From an uncultured Pelagibacteraceae bacterium (GTDB lineage Bacteria > Pseudomonadota > Alphaproteobacteria > Pelagibacterales > Pelagibacteraceae), in contig CACNLV010000001.1 in NCBI GenBank assembly GCA_902621345.1, positions 496,001-560,000 of the forward strand: 64,000 nt of DNA, in the 5' to 3' direction. Of the stretch, positions 48,273 to 57,352 are shown piece after piece. The first letter of the stretch is position 1; each line of letters starts with the position of its first letter. The position numbers were made by a program, and so were the translations under genes. The notes under the pieces were generated by a model that saw only the letters and a list, made by a program, of their open reading frames with translations, was not told the origin of the DNA and made no database searches.

Positions 48273-49085
48273 ATGCCTAACATACTTAAATACAAAAGCA
48301 TTTTTATTTCTGATGTGCATTTGGGTACCAAGGGTTGTCAGGCGAAAAAACTTTTAGAGTTTTTTAAAAACTCAAGATCTGAAAATCTTTATCTTGTAGG
48401 AGACATTATAGATGTCTGGGAAATGCAAAAAAGTTTTTTTTGGCCTCAAGAACATAATGATGTAATCCAAAAAATTTTAAGAAAAGCAAGACATGGCACT
48501 AAAGTTTTCTATATTATGGGCAACCATGATGAAATGTTAAGAAAATTTATTCCAATGAATTTTGGTGACATCCATATGGTTAATAGAGTTATTCATGAGA
48601 CAAATGCTGGAAAAAAATATGTTGTTGTTCATGGTGATGCTTGGGATGGTGTTATGAAACATGCTAAATGGCTATCTAAACTTGGATCAATAGCTTACAA
48701 TTTATTGTTACAAATAAATGTAATAATTAATTTCTTTAGAAGGTTGAGAGGAAAAGAATATTGGTCTCTTGCAAAATATTTAAAATATAAGGTTAAGAAC
48801 GCCGTCAAATATATTGGTGAATATGAAAAAACACTCTCAGATTATGCAAAAAGAAAAAAATTTGATGGAATAATTTGTGGCCATATCCATCATGCTGAGG
48901 ATAGAGATTTTAATGGGGTCAATTATTTAAATTGTGGAGACTGGGTAGAATCTTGCACTGCATTAGCCGAAAATTACGATGGTAGCTTTGAAATATTATA
49001 TTGGGATAAAATAAGAGAACAATATTTAGACACTCAAGAAATAATTAAACCTATTAAAAATGAAGACTTAAAAAAAGCTTCGTAA
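48273..49085 (+). CDS. plcP: PlcP-like metallophosphoesterase (phospholipase C, lipid renovation)
   Basis: The 270-residue protein is a calcineurin-like phosphoesterase related to LpxH. Metal-site motifs are FISDVHLG (Asp14, His16), LVGDIIDVWE (Asp44), IMGNHDEM (Asn84, His85), VVVHGDAWDG and ICGHIHHAE. LpxI already covers the LpxH step here. The adjacent lipid glycosyltransferase and Pho box match the PlcP-Agt pair that SAR11 and rhizobia use to turn phospholipids into diacylglycerol and then glycolipids under phosphate starvation (Carini et al. 2015; Sebastian et al. 2016). The function is inferred from family and context. Confidence 0.85.
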   Translation: MPNILKYKSIFISDVHLGTKGCQAKKLLEFFKNSRSENLYLVGDIIDVWEMQKSFFWPQEHNDVIQKILRKARHGTKVFYIMGNHDEMLRKFIPMNFGDIHMVNRVIHETNAGKKYVVVHGDAWDGVMKHAKWLSKLGSIAYNLLLQINVIINFFRRLRGKEYWSLAKYLKYKVKNAVKYIGEYEKTLSDYAKRKKFDGIICGHIHHAEDRDFNGVNYLNCGDWVESCTALAENYDGSFEILYWDKIREQYLDTQEIIKPIKNEDLKKAS

Positions 49086-49088
49086 TTA

Positions 49089-50096
49089 ATGAAAATTTTA
49101 ATCGCAACAGATGCATATTTTCCACAAGTAAATGGTGTTGTAAGAACCTTGCATGAAACAGGTAAAATTTTAAAAGAACAAGGTCATAGAATAGAATATA
49201 TCACACCAGAATTATTTTTAACTTTTCCGATGCCAAAATATAATGAAATTAGAATATCTATTAATGTTTGGCCAAGAGTTGGTAGCTTAATAAAGAAAAT
49301 AAAACCTGATGCAATTCATATAGCTACTGAAGGTCCTATAGGGACTATGGCAAGAAGATATTGTTTGAAGAATAAACTAAAGTTTACCACAAGTTTTCAT
49401 ACAAGATTTGATAAATATCTTAAGCTTTACTTTCCTATTATACCTGCAAAATGGGCTGAAAAATTCTTAGCAAACTTTCATAACAAGGCTGAGAGAATCT
49501 TAGTAACAACAGAATCTATGAGAAAAGAATTAATCGATATAGGTATAGATAATAATAAAATGATTACTTGGACAAGAGGAGGCAATCATGGAGCTTTTAA
49601 GAGTCCGAAAAAAATTGATTTACCACATAAAAGACCGATTTGGATTTATGTTGGAAGAGTTGCAGTTGAAAAAAACATAAGAGCTTTTTTAGAATGTGAT
49701 TTAGAGGGTACAAAAATGATAATAGGAAAGGGACCTGATTTAAAAAAATTAAAAAAAGAATTTCCTAAAGATATTTTTTTAGGAGAAAAAACAAACGGTG
49801 AATTAGCGTCTCATTTTGCATCTTCCGATGTTTTTGTATTTCCAAGTAAAACAGATACATTTGGAATTGTAGTTTGTGAGTCTTTAAATTGCGGAACACC
49901 TGTAGCTGCTTATCCTGTTCCAGGTCCTAAAGATATATTTGAGGGTTCCAAAATAAATTGTTTAGATAATGATCTTAAAGTTTCAGCTCATAAAGCTTTG
50001 AAAGTTAATAGAAATGATTGTCTTGAATTTGCAAAAAAATTCACTTGGGAAGAAACAGCAAAAATATTTTTTAACAATATTTCACCAAATCATTAG
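49089..50096 (+). CDS. GT4 glycosyltransferase, probable diacylglycerol glycosyltransferase (Agt-like)
   Basis: The 335-residue protein has the two-domain GT4 fold. The N-terminus, LIATDAYFPQVNGVVRTLHET, resembles SqdX/DgdA-type lipid glycosyltransferases. The C-terminal donor site includes YVGRVAVEKNIRAFL, FVFPSKTDTFGIVVCESLNCG and the family EX7E. It starts three bases after the plcP-like gene, so it should receive the diacylglycerol that PlcP makes and yield glucosyl or glucuronosyl diacylglycerol. The sugar used cannot be told from sequence. Confidence 0.85.
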   Translation: MKILIATDAYFPQVNGVVRTLHETGKILKEQGHRIEYITPELFLTFPMPKYNEIRISINVWPRVGSLIKKIKPDAIHIATEGPIGTMARRYCLKNKLKFTTSFHTRFDKYLKLYFPIIPAKWAEKFLANFHNKAERILVTTESMRKELIDIGIDNNKMITWTRGGNHGAFKSPKKIDLPHKRPIWIYVGRVAVEKNIRAFLECDLEGTKMIIGKGPDLKKLKKEFPKDIFLGEKTNGELASHFASSDVFVFPSKTDTFGIVVCESLNCGTPVAAYPVPGPKDIFEGSKINCLDNDLKVSAHKALKVNRNDCLEFAKKFTWEETAKIFFNNISPNH

Positions 50097-50106
50097 TTAA
50101 TTTTTC

Positions 50107-50149
50107 CTTAATTTATTTGCATTAAAAAGTTTAATGATGCAAAATTAAG
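50107..50149. other. Long imperfect hairpin between glycosyltransferase gene and phoR
   Basis: CTTAAT/ATTAAG outside, TTTGCAT/ATGCAAA in the middle and TTAAA/TTTAA inside build a stem of some 18 pairs with a small bulge. The inner pairings compete because the CAT is shared. No T-tract follows on either strand, so it is not a standard terminator. It could limit read-through or process the message before phoR. Confidence 0.5.
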
Positions 50150-50161
50150 CCGTCTAAATTT

Positions 50162-51307
50162 ATGGAATATTTCATCATTCTACTTATAGTTGTTATAATT
50201 TATCTCCTCTATTTACTTAATCAAAAAAAAAACAAATCAATAAATACTGCTACAATAATTAATAAAAGAGAGGAAAAAACCAAAAGAGTAATTATTGATG
50301 AGCTTGAGGATCAATTTTTTGCATTAAATAAATTTAACATAATTAAATATGCCAATCCAAGTGCATTAAAAAGATTTGGAAGTAATTTAATTGATAAAAA
50401 CATATCTTCTATAATTCGAAAACCAGAATTAATAGAAAATATTGAAAAAGCTATTGTTGAAAATAAAACAAAAAATATTGACATTGAAATAGACCTCCCA
50501 TCATATCAATTCTATAAAATTTATATTATTCCTGGCCCAACTCATTTGTTTACTGAACCAGACTCTGTTGTGTTATTTTTAAAAGATTTTACTGAAATTA
50601 CAAAAGCACAAAAATTTAAAACTGATTTTGTAGCAAATGTAAGCCATGAATTAAGAACACCTTTAATGGCAATCAAAGGATCACTAGAAACAATTGAGGG
50701 CCCAGCGTCTGATGATGAAAAGGCTAAAAAAAAATTTATGAAAATAATGACTGATCAATCAAATAGAATGGAAAATTTAATTAATGATCTTTTAATACTC
50801 ACAAGAATTGAATTAGAGGAACACATAAGGCCAAACTCTTTAGTTGATATAAATGATCTTTTCAAAACAATCATCAGTAATTTTGAGATTATTTTAAAAA
50901 GAAAGAAATTAAATATTAATTTATCTCTCGCCAATCCAACAGTTGTTATTGGAGATGAAAAAAAATTACAAACTGTTTTTTCTAATCTTTTAGATAATGC
51001 AATTAAGTATTCAAAGGAAAATAAGTCTATTTTTATATCAAGCAAAATTAGCGATGGTAAATTGTTAGAAAAAAATTTTATGATCAGTATTAAAGACGAA
51101 GGTGTTGGCATTCCTCAAAGATATATTTCTAGAATTACAGAAAGATTTTTTAGGGTAGATCTTGAACAAAGTAACAAGGTTGGTGGAACCGGTTTAGGAT
51201 TAGCTATTGTTAAACATATAGTTACTCAACATCGTGGACACTATGAGATTCTAAGTGAGGAAAACCAAGGAACTGAAATTCAAATTTATTTACCAGCGAA
51301 AACTTAA
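50162..51307 (+). CDS. phoR: Phosphate regulon sensor histidine kinase PhoR
   Basis: PhoR phosphorylates PhoB when phosphate is scarce, under the control of PstSCAB and PhoU. The 381-residue protein has a single N-terminal membrane segment (residues 3-20), a divergent PAS-like region (about 40-150), the H-box FVANVSHELRTPLMAIKG with His162, and the ATPase motifs LLDNAIKYSKEN, DEGVGIP and GGTGLGLAIVKHIV. It lacks a large periplasmic domain, as in E. coli PhoR. It is separated from phoB by the whole pst operon. Confidence 0.92.
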   Translation: MEYFIILLIVVIIYLLYLLNQKKNKSINTATIINKREEKTKRVIIDELEDQFFALNKFNIIKYANPSALKRFGSNLIDKNISSIIRKPELIENIEKAIVENKTKNIDIEIDLPSYQFYKIYIIPGPTHLFTEPDSVVLFLKDFTEITKAQKFKTDFVANVSHELRTPLMAIKGSLETIEGPASDDEKAKKKFMKIMTDQSNRMENLINDLLILTRIELEEHIRPNSLVDINDLFKTIISNFEIILKRKKLNINLSLANPTVVIGDEKKLQTVFSNLLDNAIKYSKENKSIFISSKISDGKLLEKNFMISIKDEGVGIPQRYISRITERFFRVDLEQSNKVGGTGLGLAIVKHIVTQHRGHYEILSEENQGTEIQIYLPAKT

Positions 51308-51347
51308 ATTTAAAAAATATTATATTGTAATAGTTTTAGAAGGTTTT

Positions 51348-51365
51348 TTTAACAATTCTTTACTT
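51348..51365 (+). promoter_or_regulatory. Pho box candidate upstream of unknown secreted protein gene
   Basis: TTTAACA-ATTC-TTTACTT keeps the 11-base spacing and resembles TGTAACA-ATTC-TGTAATA before pstS, including the same ATTC spacer. The second unit is degenerate. It ends 32 bases before the ATG, closer than the other boxes. Confidence 0.5.
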
Positions 51366-51397
51366 GATTAATGTTAATCTTTTAATTAATTTTTTAT

Positions 51398-52006
51398 ATG
51401 GTTAAAATATTTAAAAATATTTTGATTTTTGCTTTTTTATTAAGCTCTATAACAACAAGTGTTTTTTCTAAAGATATAACAACATTATTAAGAAATCAGC
51501 AACTTACAGTTTTTGATATTGGAATTTTTAGATTAGAGGCAGATTTGAAAACTTCATATCCTTCTATTAAAGATCATTTAGAAGTTACTGAAGCTGAATT
51601 TTATACAGACGTAGTTACCTCGTATTCTAAAAATTCAATTGATTTAATTGTTTCTGTTCCTATGAATAGAAATCTCAAGAAGGAAAATTATTTTTCAGAT
51701 TCTTTTAGATGTAGGAATATTTTTAATTCTGTAAGAGATTTTTTATTGAGGAATGAAAATTTGAGTAATTATAGATATACTATGGCTACAAGCTATTTAA
51801 CCTCTATATTTTCAACCCCAAGTTCATGGCCAAGCTGGAGATATGATGAAGAAATTAGAGAGGAATTAGTAAACTTAGTAAAACTAGAAATAACTTTACG
51901 TCCAACCAAAGAACTAGCTCTTAATGAACAGGTAAACCCTGTTTCATGTATTGGTGGCTTAGAAACTGATATTGATCAAATAATTATATCAAAAAAATAC
52001 AACTAA
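51398..52006 (+). CDS. Unrecognised secreted protein between phoR and pstS
   Basis: I do not recognise a family. The 202-residue protein has a clear signal peptide (IFKNILIFAFLLSSITTSVFS, cleavage near residue 24), so it is likely periplasmic. The mature part has exactly two Cys residues (105 and 184), which could form one disulfide. There is a Trp/Pro-rich patch, STPSSWPSWRYDEEI, and no membrane segment, lipobox or barrel-like C-terminus. A Pho-box candidate precedes it, and pstS with its own Pho box follows 109 bases later. Context suggests a role in phosphate starvation, but the activity is unknown. Confidence 0.85.
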   Translation: MVKIFKNILIFAFLLSSITTSVFSKDITTLLRNQQLTVFDIGIFRLEADLKTSYPSIKDHLEVTEAEFYTDVVTSYSKNSIDLIVSVPMNRNLKKENYFSDSFRCRNIFNSVRDFLLRNENLSNYRYTMATSYLTSIFSTPSSWPSWRYDEEIREELVNLVKLEITLRPTKELALNEQVNPVSCIGGLETDIDQIIISKKYN

Positions 52007-52017
52007 AAAGTTACCTT

Positions 52018-52046
52018 TTTAACAAAAGTGTAACAATTCTGTAATA
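52018..52046 (+). promoter_or_regulatory. Triple Pho box upstream of pstS
   Basis: Three seven-base units TTTAACA, TGTAACA and TGTAATA start at 52018, 52029 and 52040, exactly 11 bases apart, with four-base spacers AAAG and ATTC. A weak fourth unit may precede them. This is the classical PhoB tandem-site pattern, ending 69 bases before the pstS start. Confidence 0.88.
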
Positions 52047-52115
52047 TTAAAGATTCAATAAATTTATACGAGTCAATCATTTTTTAATTAATAAATAACG
52101 AAAGGATTAAAGATA

Positions 52116-53147
52116 ATGAAAAAACTAACTATAGTAATTGCTTCTTTAGTTGCACTTTCAATTGCAACTGTTGCTCAAGCAAGAGATCAAATTAAGATAG
52201 TTGGTTCTTCTACAGTATTCCCTTATGCAACAGTTGTTGCTGAAAGATTTGGTGGTTCAGGATTTAAAACTCCTGTAATCGAGTCTACTGGTACTGGTGG
52301 TGGAGCTAAACTATTCTGTGCTGGTGTAGGTGAACAACATCCAGATATTACAAATGCATCAAGAGCTATGAAAGATAAAGAAAAAGCTCTATGTAAGAAA
52401 AATGGTGTTAATGATATCGTTGAGATCGTAATTGGTAATGATGGTATTACATTAGCTTACAGCAAAGATGCAAAACCAGTAAACTTTACTAAAGAACAAT
52501 TATATTTAGCACTTGCTGCTCATACAGTTGTTGATGGTAAATTAGTTCCAAATATTTATAAAACTTGGGACCAAATTGACCCTAGCTTACCAAAACAAAA
52601 AATTTCAGTGATGATCCCACCAGGAACATCAGGAACTAGAGATGCTTGGAATTCTTTAGTAATGAAAAAAGGTATGACTAAAGAAGCTAAAGCTCTTTAT
52701 AAAGCTGGTTTTGAAGCTGGAAATAAAAAATACAAAAAACCTCAAAAACTTTACAGAGAAGATGGTGCTGCTATTGAAGTTGGAGAAAACGATAGTTTAA
52801 TCATCCAAAAGTTAACTCAAGATAAAGAAATGTTTGGTTTCTTTGGTTTCAGTTATTTCTTAGCTGCAAAAGATAAATTGCAAGCAGCAAGTATTGATGG
52901 TGGACAACCGTCATTAAAGTCTATTCAAGACTACAGTTATGCTGTTGCTAGACCTTTATTCTTCTACGTGAAAAAAGCACACGTTGGAGTAATTCCAGGC
53001 TTACATGAGTTTGTGAAAGAATTCACAACTAAGAAAGCTATTGGAAAAGGGGGTTACTTAGCAGACATTGGTTTAGTGCCATTGGACTCTAAGTTGTATA
53101 AAACAACTAGAACTAATGCTACGAAGCTAGTTGCTATGGGTAATTAA
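52116..53147 (+). CDS. pstS: Phosphate ABC transporter, phosphate-binding protein PstS
   Basis: PstS captures phosphate in the periplasm for the Pst importer. The 343-residue protein has a signal peptide (KKLTIVIASLVALSIATVAQA), then IKIVGSSTVFPYATVVAERF and the phosphate-site motifs STGTGGGAKLFCAGVG and PPGTSGTRDAWNSLV. Two nearby Cys residues (in LFCAGVG and ALCKKNG) could form a disulfide. Strong ribosome-binding sequence (GAAAGGAT), less AT-biased codons and a terminator after it point to high inducible expression. Confidence 0.97.
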   Translation: MKKLTIVIASLVALSIATVAQARDQIKIVGSSTVFPYATVVAERFGGSGFKTPVIESTGTGGGAKLFCAGVGEQHPDITNASRAMKDKEKALCKKNGVNDIVEIVIGNDGITLAYSKDAKPVNFTKEQLYLALAAHTVVDGKLVPNIYKTWDQIDPSLPKQKISVMIPPGTSGTRDAWNSLVMKKGMTKEAKALYKAGFEAGNKKYKKPQKLYREDGAAIEVGENDSLIIQKLTQDKEMFGFFGFSYFLAAKDKLQAASIDGGQPSLKSIQDYSYAVARPLFFYVKKAHVGVIPGLHEFVKEFTTKKAIGKGGYLADIGLVPLDSKLYKTTRTNATKLVAMGN

Positions 53148-53171
53148 TTATTCCTCAGTTAACAAATGATT

Positions 53172-53203
53172 AAAAAGGGGGTCTTTTTAGACCCCTTTTT
53201 TTT
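53172..53203 (+). terminator. Intrinsic terminator after pstS
   Basis: GGGGTCT (53178-53184) and AGACCCC (53189-53195) pair around TTTT. A-tract and T-tract flanks add A-U pairs and a T tail. It separates pstS from pstC, the same design as between aapJ and aapQ. Confidence 0.92.
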
Positions 53204-53238
53204 AAAAAAAGAGTAAAGTCCTCACTTAAGGAGATTCT

Positions 53239-54624
53239 GTGAACTTAATATTATTTACATTTATTGTTCTTCTAGGTTTCACAAGCTATTATTTTGGACG
53301 CAAAAAAGCATATACAATTCAATCTACAAAAAAAAGATTAACCGCATTACCACAATTTTATGGTTATTATCTTGCAATCTGGTGTGCAATACCAGCCTTT
53401 ATAATTTTTTCATTATGGGCAATTTTTGAGCCCACAATTGTAAAACTATTAATCTTAAGTGATTATTCAAATCAAGGTTATCTTGATGATGAATTAAATT
53501 TATTATACGAAAAATCAAAAGCATTGTCTCGAGGGCAATTCACTGGAGAAATTACACCTTTTATTGAAGCTTCAGCTGAAAAATATTTAAGTCTTCGATC
53601 AATAGCTCAAAGTTCAAAAGTTGTTATAGTATTATCTGCAATTATTGCCTCTGTTGCTTATGCGTATAAAAGAATTTCATCTAATTCTAGAACAAGAGAA
53701 CCAGTTGAAAAATTTTTGAAAGCAGTTTTATTTACAGCTTCTTTAGCTGCAATATTAACTACTGTTGGAATAGTTTTCTCACTTATATTTCAAACTATAG
53801 ATTTTTTTAAAGTAATTCCATTATTTGATTTTGTCTTTGGAACTCACTGGTATCCAGCAAAAGCTTTTGTTAGAGACTCTTCTGAGGCTTTAGATCCGAC
53901 AATGTATTCAGATACTTTTGGAGCAGTCCCTATTTTTGCAGGTACTTTTTTTATTGCATTTATTGCTATGTGCGTTGCTATCCCAATTGGATTAATGAGT
54001 GGAATTTATTTAGCTGAATATGCATCAACTAAAGTTAGACAATATGCAAAACCATTAATTGAAATTTTAGCTGGTATACCAACAGTTGTTTATGGTTTTT
54101 TTGCTGCCCTAACTGTTGGACCATTTTTGAAAGAATTAGGAACTTCAATGGGTCTTGAAGTTTCAGCTGAAAGTGCTTTAGCAGCAGGAGGGGTAATGGG
54201 TATTATGATTATACCATTTATTTCAAGTTTAAGTGACGATGTAATTACAAGTGTGCCTCAAAGTTTAAGAGATGGAAGTTACGCTATGGGAGCAACTAAA
54301 TCAGAAACAATTAAGAGAGTTATTTTTCCCGCGGCATTGCCGGGGATAGTTGGATCTATTTTACTTGGTGTTTCAAGAGCTATTGGAGAAACAATGATAG
54401 TTGTTATGGCCTCTGGTTTAGCTGCTAATTTAACTTTAAATCCTTTAGAGTCTACTTCAACGATTACAGCTCAAATTGTAGTTATTCTAATTGGTGACCA
54501 AGCTTTTGGCGACCCAAAAACGCAAGCTGCTTTTGCTTTAGGTATGTCATTATTTTTAGTAACACTTTGTTTAAATATTGTGGCCTTGAGAGTAGTTAAA
54601 AAATATAGAGAAAAATATGAATAA
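53239..54624 (+). CDS. pstC: Phosphate ABC transporter permease PstC
   Basis: PstC is one of two inner-membrane channels of the Pst importer. The 461-residue protein starts at GTG after a good AAGGAGA site. It has an N-terminal extension with extra membrane helices, as in other alphaproteobacterial PstC proteins. The transport domain spans about residues 225-455, with AGIPTVVYGFFAAL and the coupling loop VPQSLRDGSYAMGATKSETI. It overlaps pstA by eight bases. Confidence 0.94.
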   Translation: MNLILFTFIVLLGFTSYYFGRKKAYTIQSTKKRLTALPQFYGYYLAIWCAIPAFIIFSLWAIFEPTIVKLLILSDYSNQGYLDDELNLLYEKSKALSRGQFTGEITPFIEASAEKYLSLRSIAQSSKVVIVLSAIIASVAYAYKRISSNSRTREPVEKFLKAVLFTASLAAILTTVGIVFSLIFQTIDFFKVIPLFDFVFGTHWYPAKAFVRDSSEALDPTMYSDTFGAVPIFAGTFFIAFIAMCVAIPIGLMSGIYLAEYASTKVRQYAKPLIEILAGIPTVVYGFFAALTVGPFLKELGTSMGLEVSAESALAAGGVMGIMIIPFISSLSDDVITSVPQSLRDGSYAMGATKSETIKRVIFPAALPGIVGSILLGVSRAIGETMIVVMASGLAANLTLNPLESTSTITAQIVVILIGDQAFGDPKTQAAFALGMSLFLVTLCLNIVALRVVKKYREKYE

Positions 54625-55885
54625 AAATAAAGAACAATTATTAAATAAAAGATATAAAGCTGAACAGCGATTTCGCTTATACGGTCTGAGTGCAATTTTT
54701 ATGGCACTTTTATTTTTAACAATCTTTATTTTTAAAATTTTTTCAACTGGCTATTCAGCTTTTCAAAAAACATGGCTTATTGTTCCAGTAACTTTCGATG
54801 CTGAATTAATGATGTTAGACCAAAATCCTTCTAAAGAAGATTTACAGGACGCTGATTATTACGATATAGCATTAAAATCAATGGCTGATTTAGATCCAAA
54901 CGCCAATGAAGATCAAGAAAATGAATTGAAGAGAATGGTGTCTTATTTTTTTGAAAAAGAAATTAAAAATGAACTTTTAAATGACCCTAATTTAATAGGA
55001 AAAACAAAGGAAGTTTATCTAACTGCTTCAGATGATTTAGACCAAGTCTTTAAAGGAAATTATCCAAGAGATTTACCTGAAGACCAAAGAAGAGTAAGCG
55101 ATTATCAATTAAAAATTTTTGATCAACTTGTTGCAAATGGTAAGGTTGAAAGTAAATTTAATATAAGTTTTTTTACAAATGCTGACTCAAGAGAAGCTGA
55201 GCTAGCTGGAATAGCAAGTTCATTTATGGGCTCAATTTTTTCTATACTTGTTTGTTTAATGATAGCTTTTCCTGTTGCGGTTCTAGCTGCAATCTATCTT
55301 GAAGAATTTGCCCCTAAAAATAGATTTACTGATTTTATTGAAGTTAATATAAACAACTTAGCAGCGGTTCCATCTATAGTTTTTGGTCTATTAGGGTTAG
55401 GAGTTTTATTGGCTATATTTCATTTACCAAGGTCTACCCCATTAGTTGGAGGTATCACTTTGTCCTTAATGACTTTACCAACAATAATTATAGCTGCTAG
55501 AGCATCTTTAAAAGCAGTTCCACCAAGTATAAGAGAGGCAGCACTTGCTATGGGAGCAAGTCGAATGCAAACCACAATGCATCATACAGTCCCTCTTTCT
55601 ATGCCTGGCACGTTATCAGGAACAATAATTGGTTTAGCTCAAGCTTTAGGAGAAACTGCACCCTTAATTTTAATTGGAATGGTTGCTTTTGTTAACACGA
55701 TACCTGGATCACCCATGGATCCTGCTGCAAGCTTACCAGTTCAAATTTATATTTGGGCTGAAAGTGCTGAAAGGGGATTTGTAGAAAAAGTTTCGGCATG
55801 TATAATGGTCTTACTTGGCTTTTTAATAATAATGAATTTATTTGCCCAAATAATAAGACATAAGTTTGAGAAAAAATGGAGTTAA
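54617..55885 (+). CDS. pstA: Phosphate ABC transporter permease PstA
   Basis: PstA is the second Pst channel subunit. The 422-residue protein carries a long N-terminal region with one membrane span and a periplasmic domain (about residues 45-190), typical of the alphaproteobacterial form. The transport domain follows, with [20 protein letters not shown] and the coupling loop [19 protein letters not shown]. It is coupled to pstC by an overlap, and pstB follows by one base. Confidence 0.94.
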   Translation: MNKNKEQLLNKRYKAEQRFRLYGLSAIFMALLFLTIFIFKIFSTGYSAFQKTWLIVPVTFDAELMMLDQNPSKEDLQDADYYDIALKSMADLDPNANEDQENELKRMVSYFFEKEIKNELLNDPNLIGKTKEVYLTASDDLDQVFKGNYPRDLPEDQRRVSDYQLKIFDQLVANGKVESKFNISFFTNADSREAELAGIASSFMGSIFSILVCLMIAFPVAVLAAIYLEEFAPKNRFTDFIEVNINNLAAVPSIVFGLLGLGVLLAIFHLPRSTPLVGGITLSLMTLPTIIIAARASLKAVPPSIREAALAMGASRMQTTMHHTVPLSMPGTLSGTIIGLAQALGETAPLILIGMVAFVNTIPGSPMDPAASLPVQIYIWAESAERGFVEKVSACIMVLLGFLIIMNLFAQIIRHKFEKKWS

Positions 55886-55886
55886 A

Positions 55887-56642
55887 ATGATAAAGATTAA
55901 AGCAAAAGATGTTGATGTTTTTTATGGAAAAAAACAAGCGCTCTTTAATATAAGTTTAGATATTGAGGAAAATCAAGTAACGGCATTAATTGGTCCATCT
56001 GGTTGTGGTAAATCAACTTTCCTAAGATGTCTTAATAGAATGAATGATGTAATTGATATCTGTAGTGTTAAAGGAGAAATTTTAATTAATGATTTTAATA
56101 TCAATGATAAAAGTTGTGATGTCGTAAGACTAAGAGAAAAAATTGGTATGGTTTTTCAAAAACCCAATCCTTTCCCAAAGACTTTATATGAAAATGTGTC
56201 TTACGGTCCAACAATTCATGGTATGGCTCAATCAAAACAAGAAATGGATGAAATTGTTGAAACTAGTTTGAAAAAGGCTGCACTATGGGAAGAGGTAAAA
56301 GATAGGTTGCATGAACCTGGAACTGGATTATCTGGAGGACAACAGCAAAGACTTTGTATTGCTAGAGCGATTTCTGTAACACCTGAAGTTATATTAATGG
56401 ATGAACCTTGTTCAGCATTAGATCCAATAGCAACAGCACAAATTGAAGAATTGATTGATGAGTTAAAAAAAGAGCACACAATAATAATTGTAACTCATTC
56501 TATGGCTCAAGCAGCACGTGTTTCTCAAAATACAGGTTTTTTTCATTTAGGTCGATTGATTGAACATGGATCTACTGATAAAATATTTAAGAATCCTGAT
56601 AATAAAAAAACGCAAGATTATATAACAGGGAGGTTTGGATAA
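55887..56642 (+). CDS. pstB: Phosphate ABC transporter ATP-binding protein PstB
   Basis: PstB powers phosphate import and takes part in PhoR signalling. The 251-residue protein has Walker [30 protein letters not shown], which is specific to PstB, signature [15 protein letters not shown] and Walker [14 protein letters not shown]. The ORF track begins at a TTG inside pstA. I choose the ATG at 55887 because GGAG lies five bases upstream and [14 protein letters not shown] is the normal PstB start. The stop overlaps phoU by one base. Confidence 0.97.
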   Translation: MIKIKAKDVDVFYGKKQALFNISLDIEENQVTALIGPSGCGKSTFLRCLNRMNDVIDICSVKGEILINDFNINDKSCDVVRLREKIGMVFQKPNPFPKTLYENVSYGPTIHGMAQSKQEMDEIVETSLKKAALWEEVKDRLHEPGTGLSGGQQQRLCIARAISVTPEVILMDEPCSALDPIATAQIEELIDELKKEHTIIIVTHSMAQAARVSQNTGFFHLGRLIEHGSTDKIFKNPDNKKTQDYITGRFG

Positions 56643-57349
56643 TGTCTGAAGCACCACATACAGTCAAATCTTACGAAGAAGAACTAAAAAATCTTAATGC
56701 TAATATAATTAAAATGGGAAGTGCATGTGAAGATTCTTTAGGTAAAGCAATTCAAGCCATTACAACAAGAGATAATAATATTGCAGAAGCTGTTATTCAA
56801 GAAGATGAAAAAATAGATAAATATGAGACTTTAATTGAACAGCAAGTTGTGAATTTAATTGCTTTAAGACAACCTATGGCAATTGATTTAAGAGAGACAG
56901 TAACGGCTTTGAAAATGTCTTCAGATTTAGAAAGAATAGGTGATTTAGCAAAAAATATATCCAAGAGAACACTTTTGCTTAACGAAAATCTTCCAAAGAA
57001 CTTGGTAGACTCATTGAATAGAGTATCTACCAATGTTCAAAAACAATTAAAATCAACATTAGATGCTTATCTAGAAAGATCTGCGCCAATGGCAGTAAAT
57101 GTTTGGGAAGGTGATGAGCAAATAGATGATCTAACAAATCTTTGTATGCAAGAAGTTATAAAATATCTTAAAGAAAATGAAAAAAATTTAGAAGATGGAA
57201 CCCATTTATTGTTTGTAACTAAAAACATAGAGCGTATTGGTGATCATACTACAAATGTTGCAGAACAAGTTTATTATTTAGTTAAAGGCGAATATTTAGA
57301 AGGTGATAGACCCAAGGGAACAGAGCCAATTGTAACCGGAGAAAAATGA
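56642..57349 (+). CDS. phoU: Phosphate signalling complex protein PhoU
   Basis: PhoU links Pst occupancy to PhoR and limits phosphate uptake. The 235-residue protein has two three-helix PhoU repeats. Each carries the acidic metal-binding motif: LKMSSDLERIGDLAKNISKR in the first and VTKNIERIGDHTTNVAEQVYY in the second. It lies between pstB and phoB with one-base and three-base junctions, the usual order. Confidence 0.97.
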   Translation: MSEAPHTVKSYEEELKNLNANIIKMGSACEDSLGKAIQAITTRDNNIAEAVIQEDEKIDKYETLIEQQVVNLIALRQPMAIDLRETVTALKMSSDLERIGDLAKNISKRTLLLNENLPKNLVDSLNRVSTNVQKQLKSTLDAYLERSAPMAVNVWEGDEQIDDLTNLCMQEVIKYLKENEKNLEDGTHLLFVTKNIERIGDHTTNVAEQVYYLVKGEYLEGDRPKGTEPIVTGEK

Positions 57350-57352
57350 TTT

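Noticed and set aside
48273-49085. Annotation as LpxH (UDP-2,3-diacylglucosamine hydrolase of lipid A synthesis)
   Set aside because: The fold fits, but lpxI already occupies that step in the lipid A operon, and the Pho box plus adjacent glycosyltransferase fit PlcP better.
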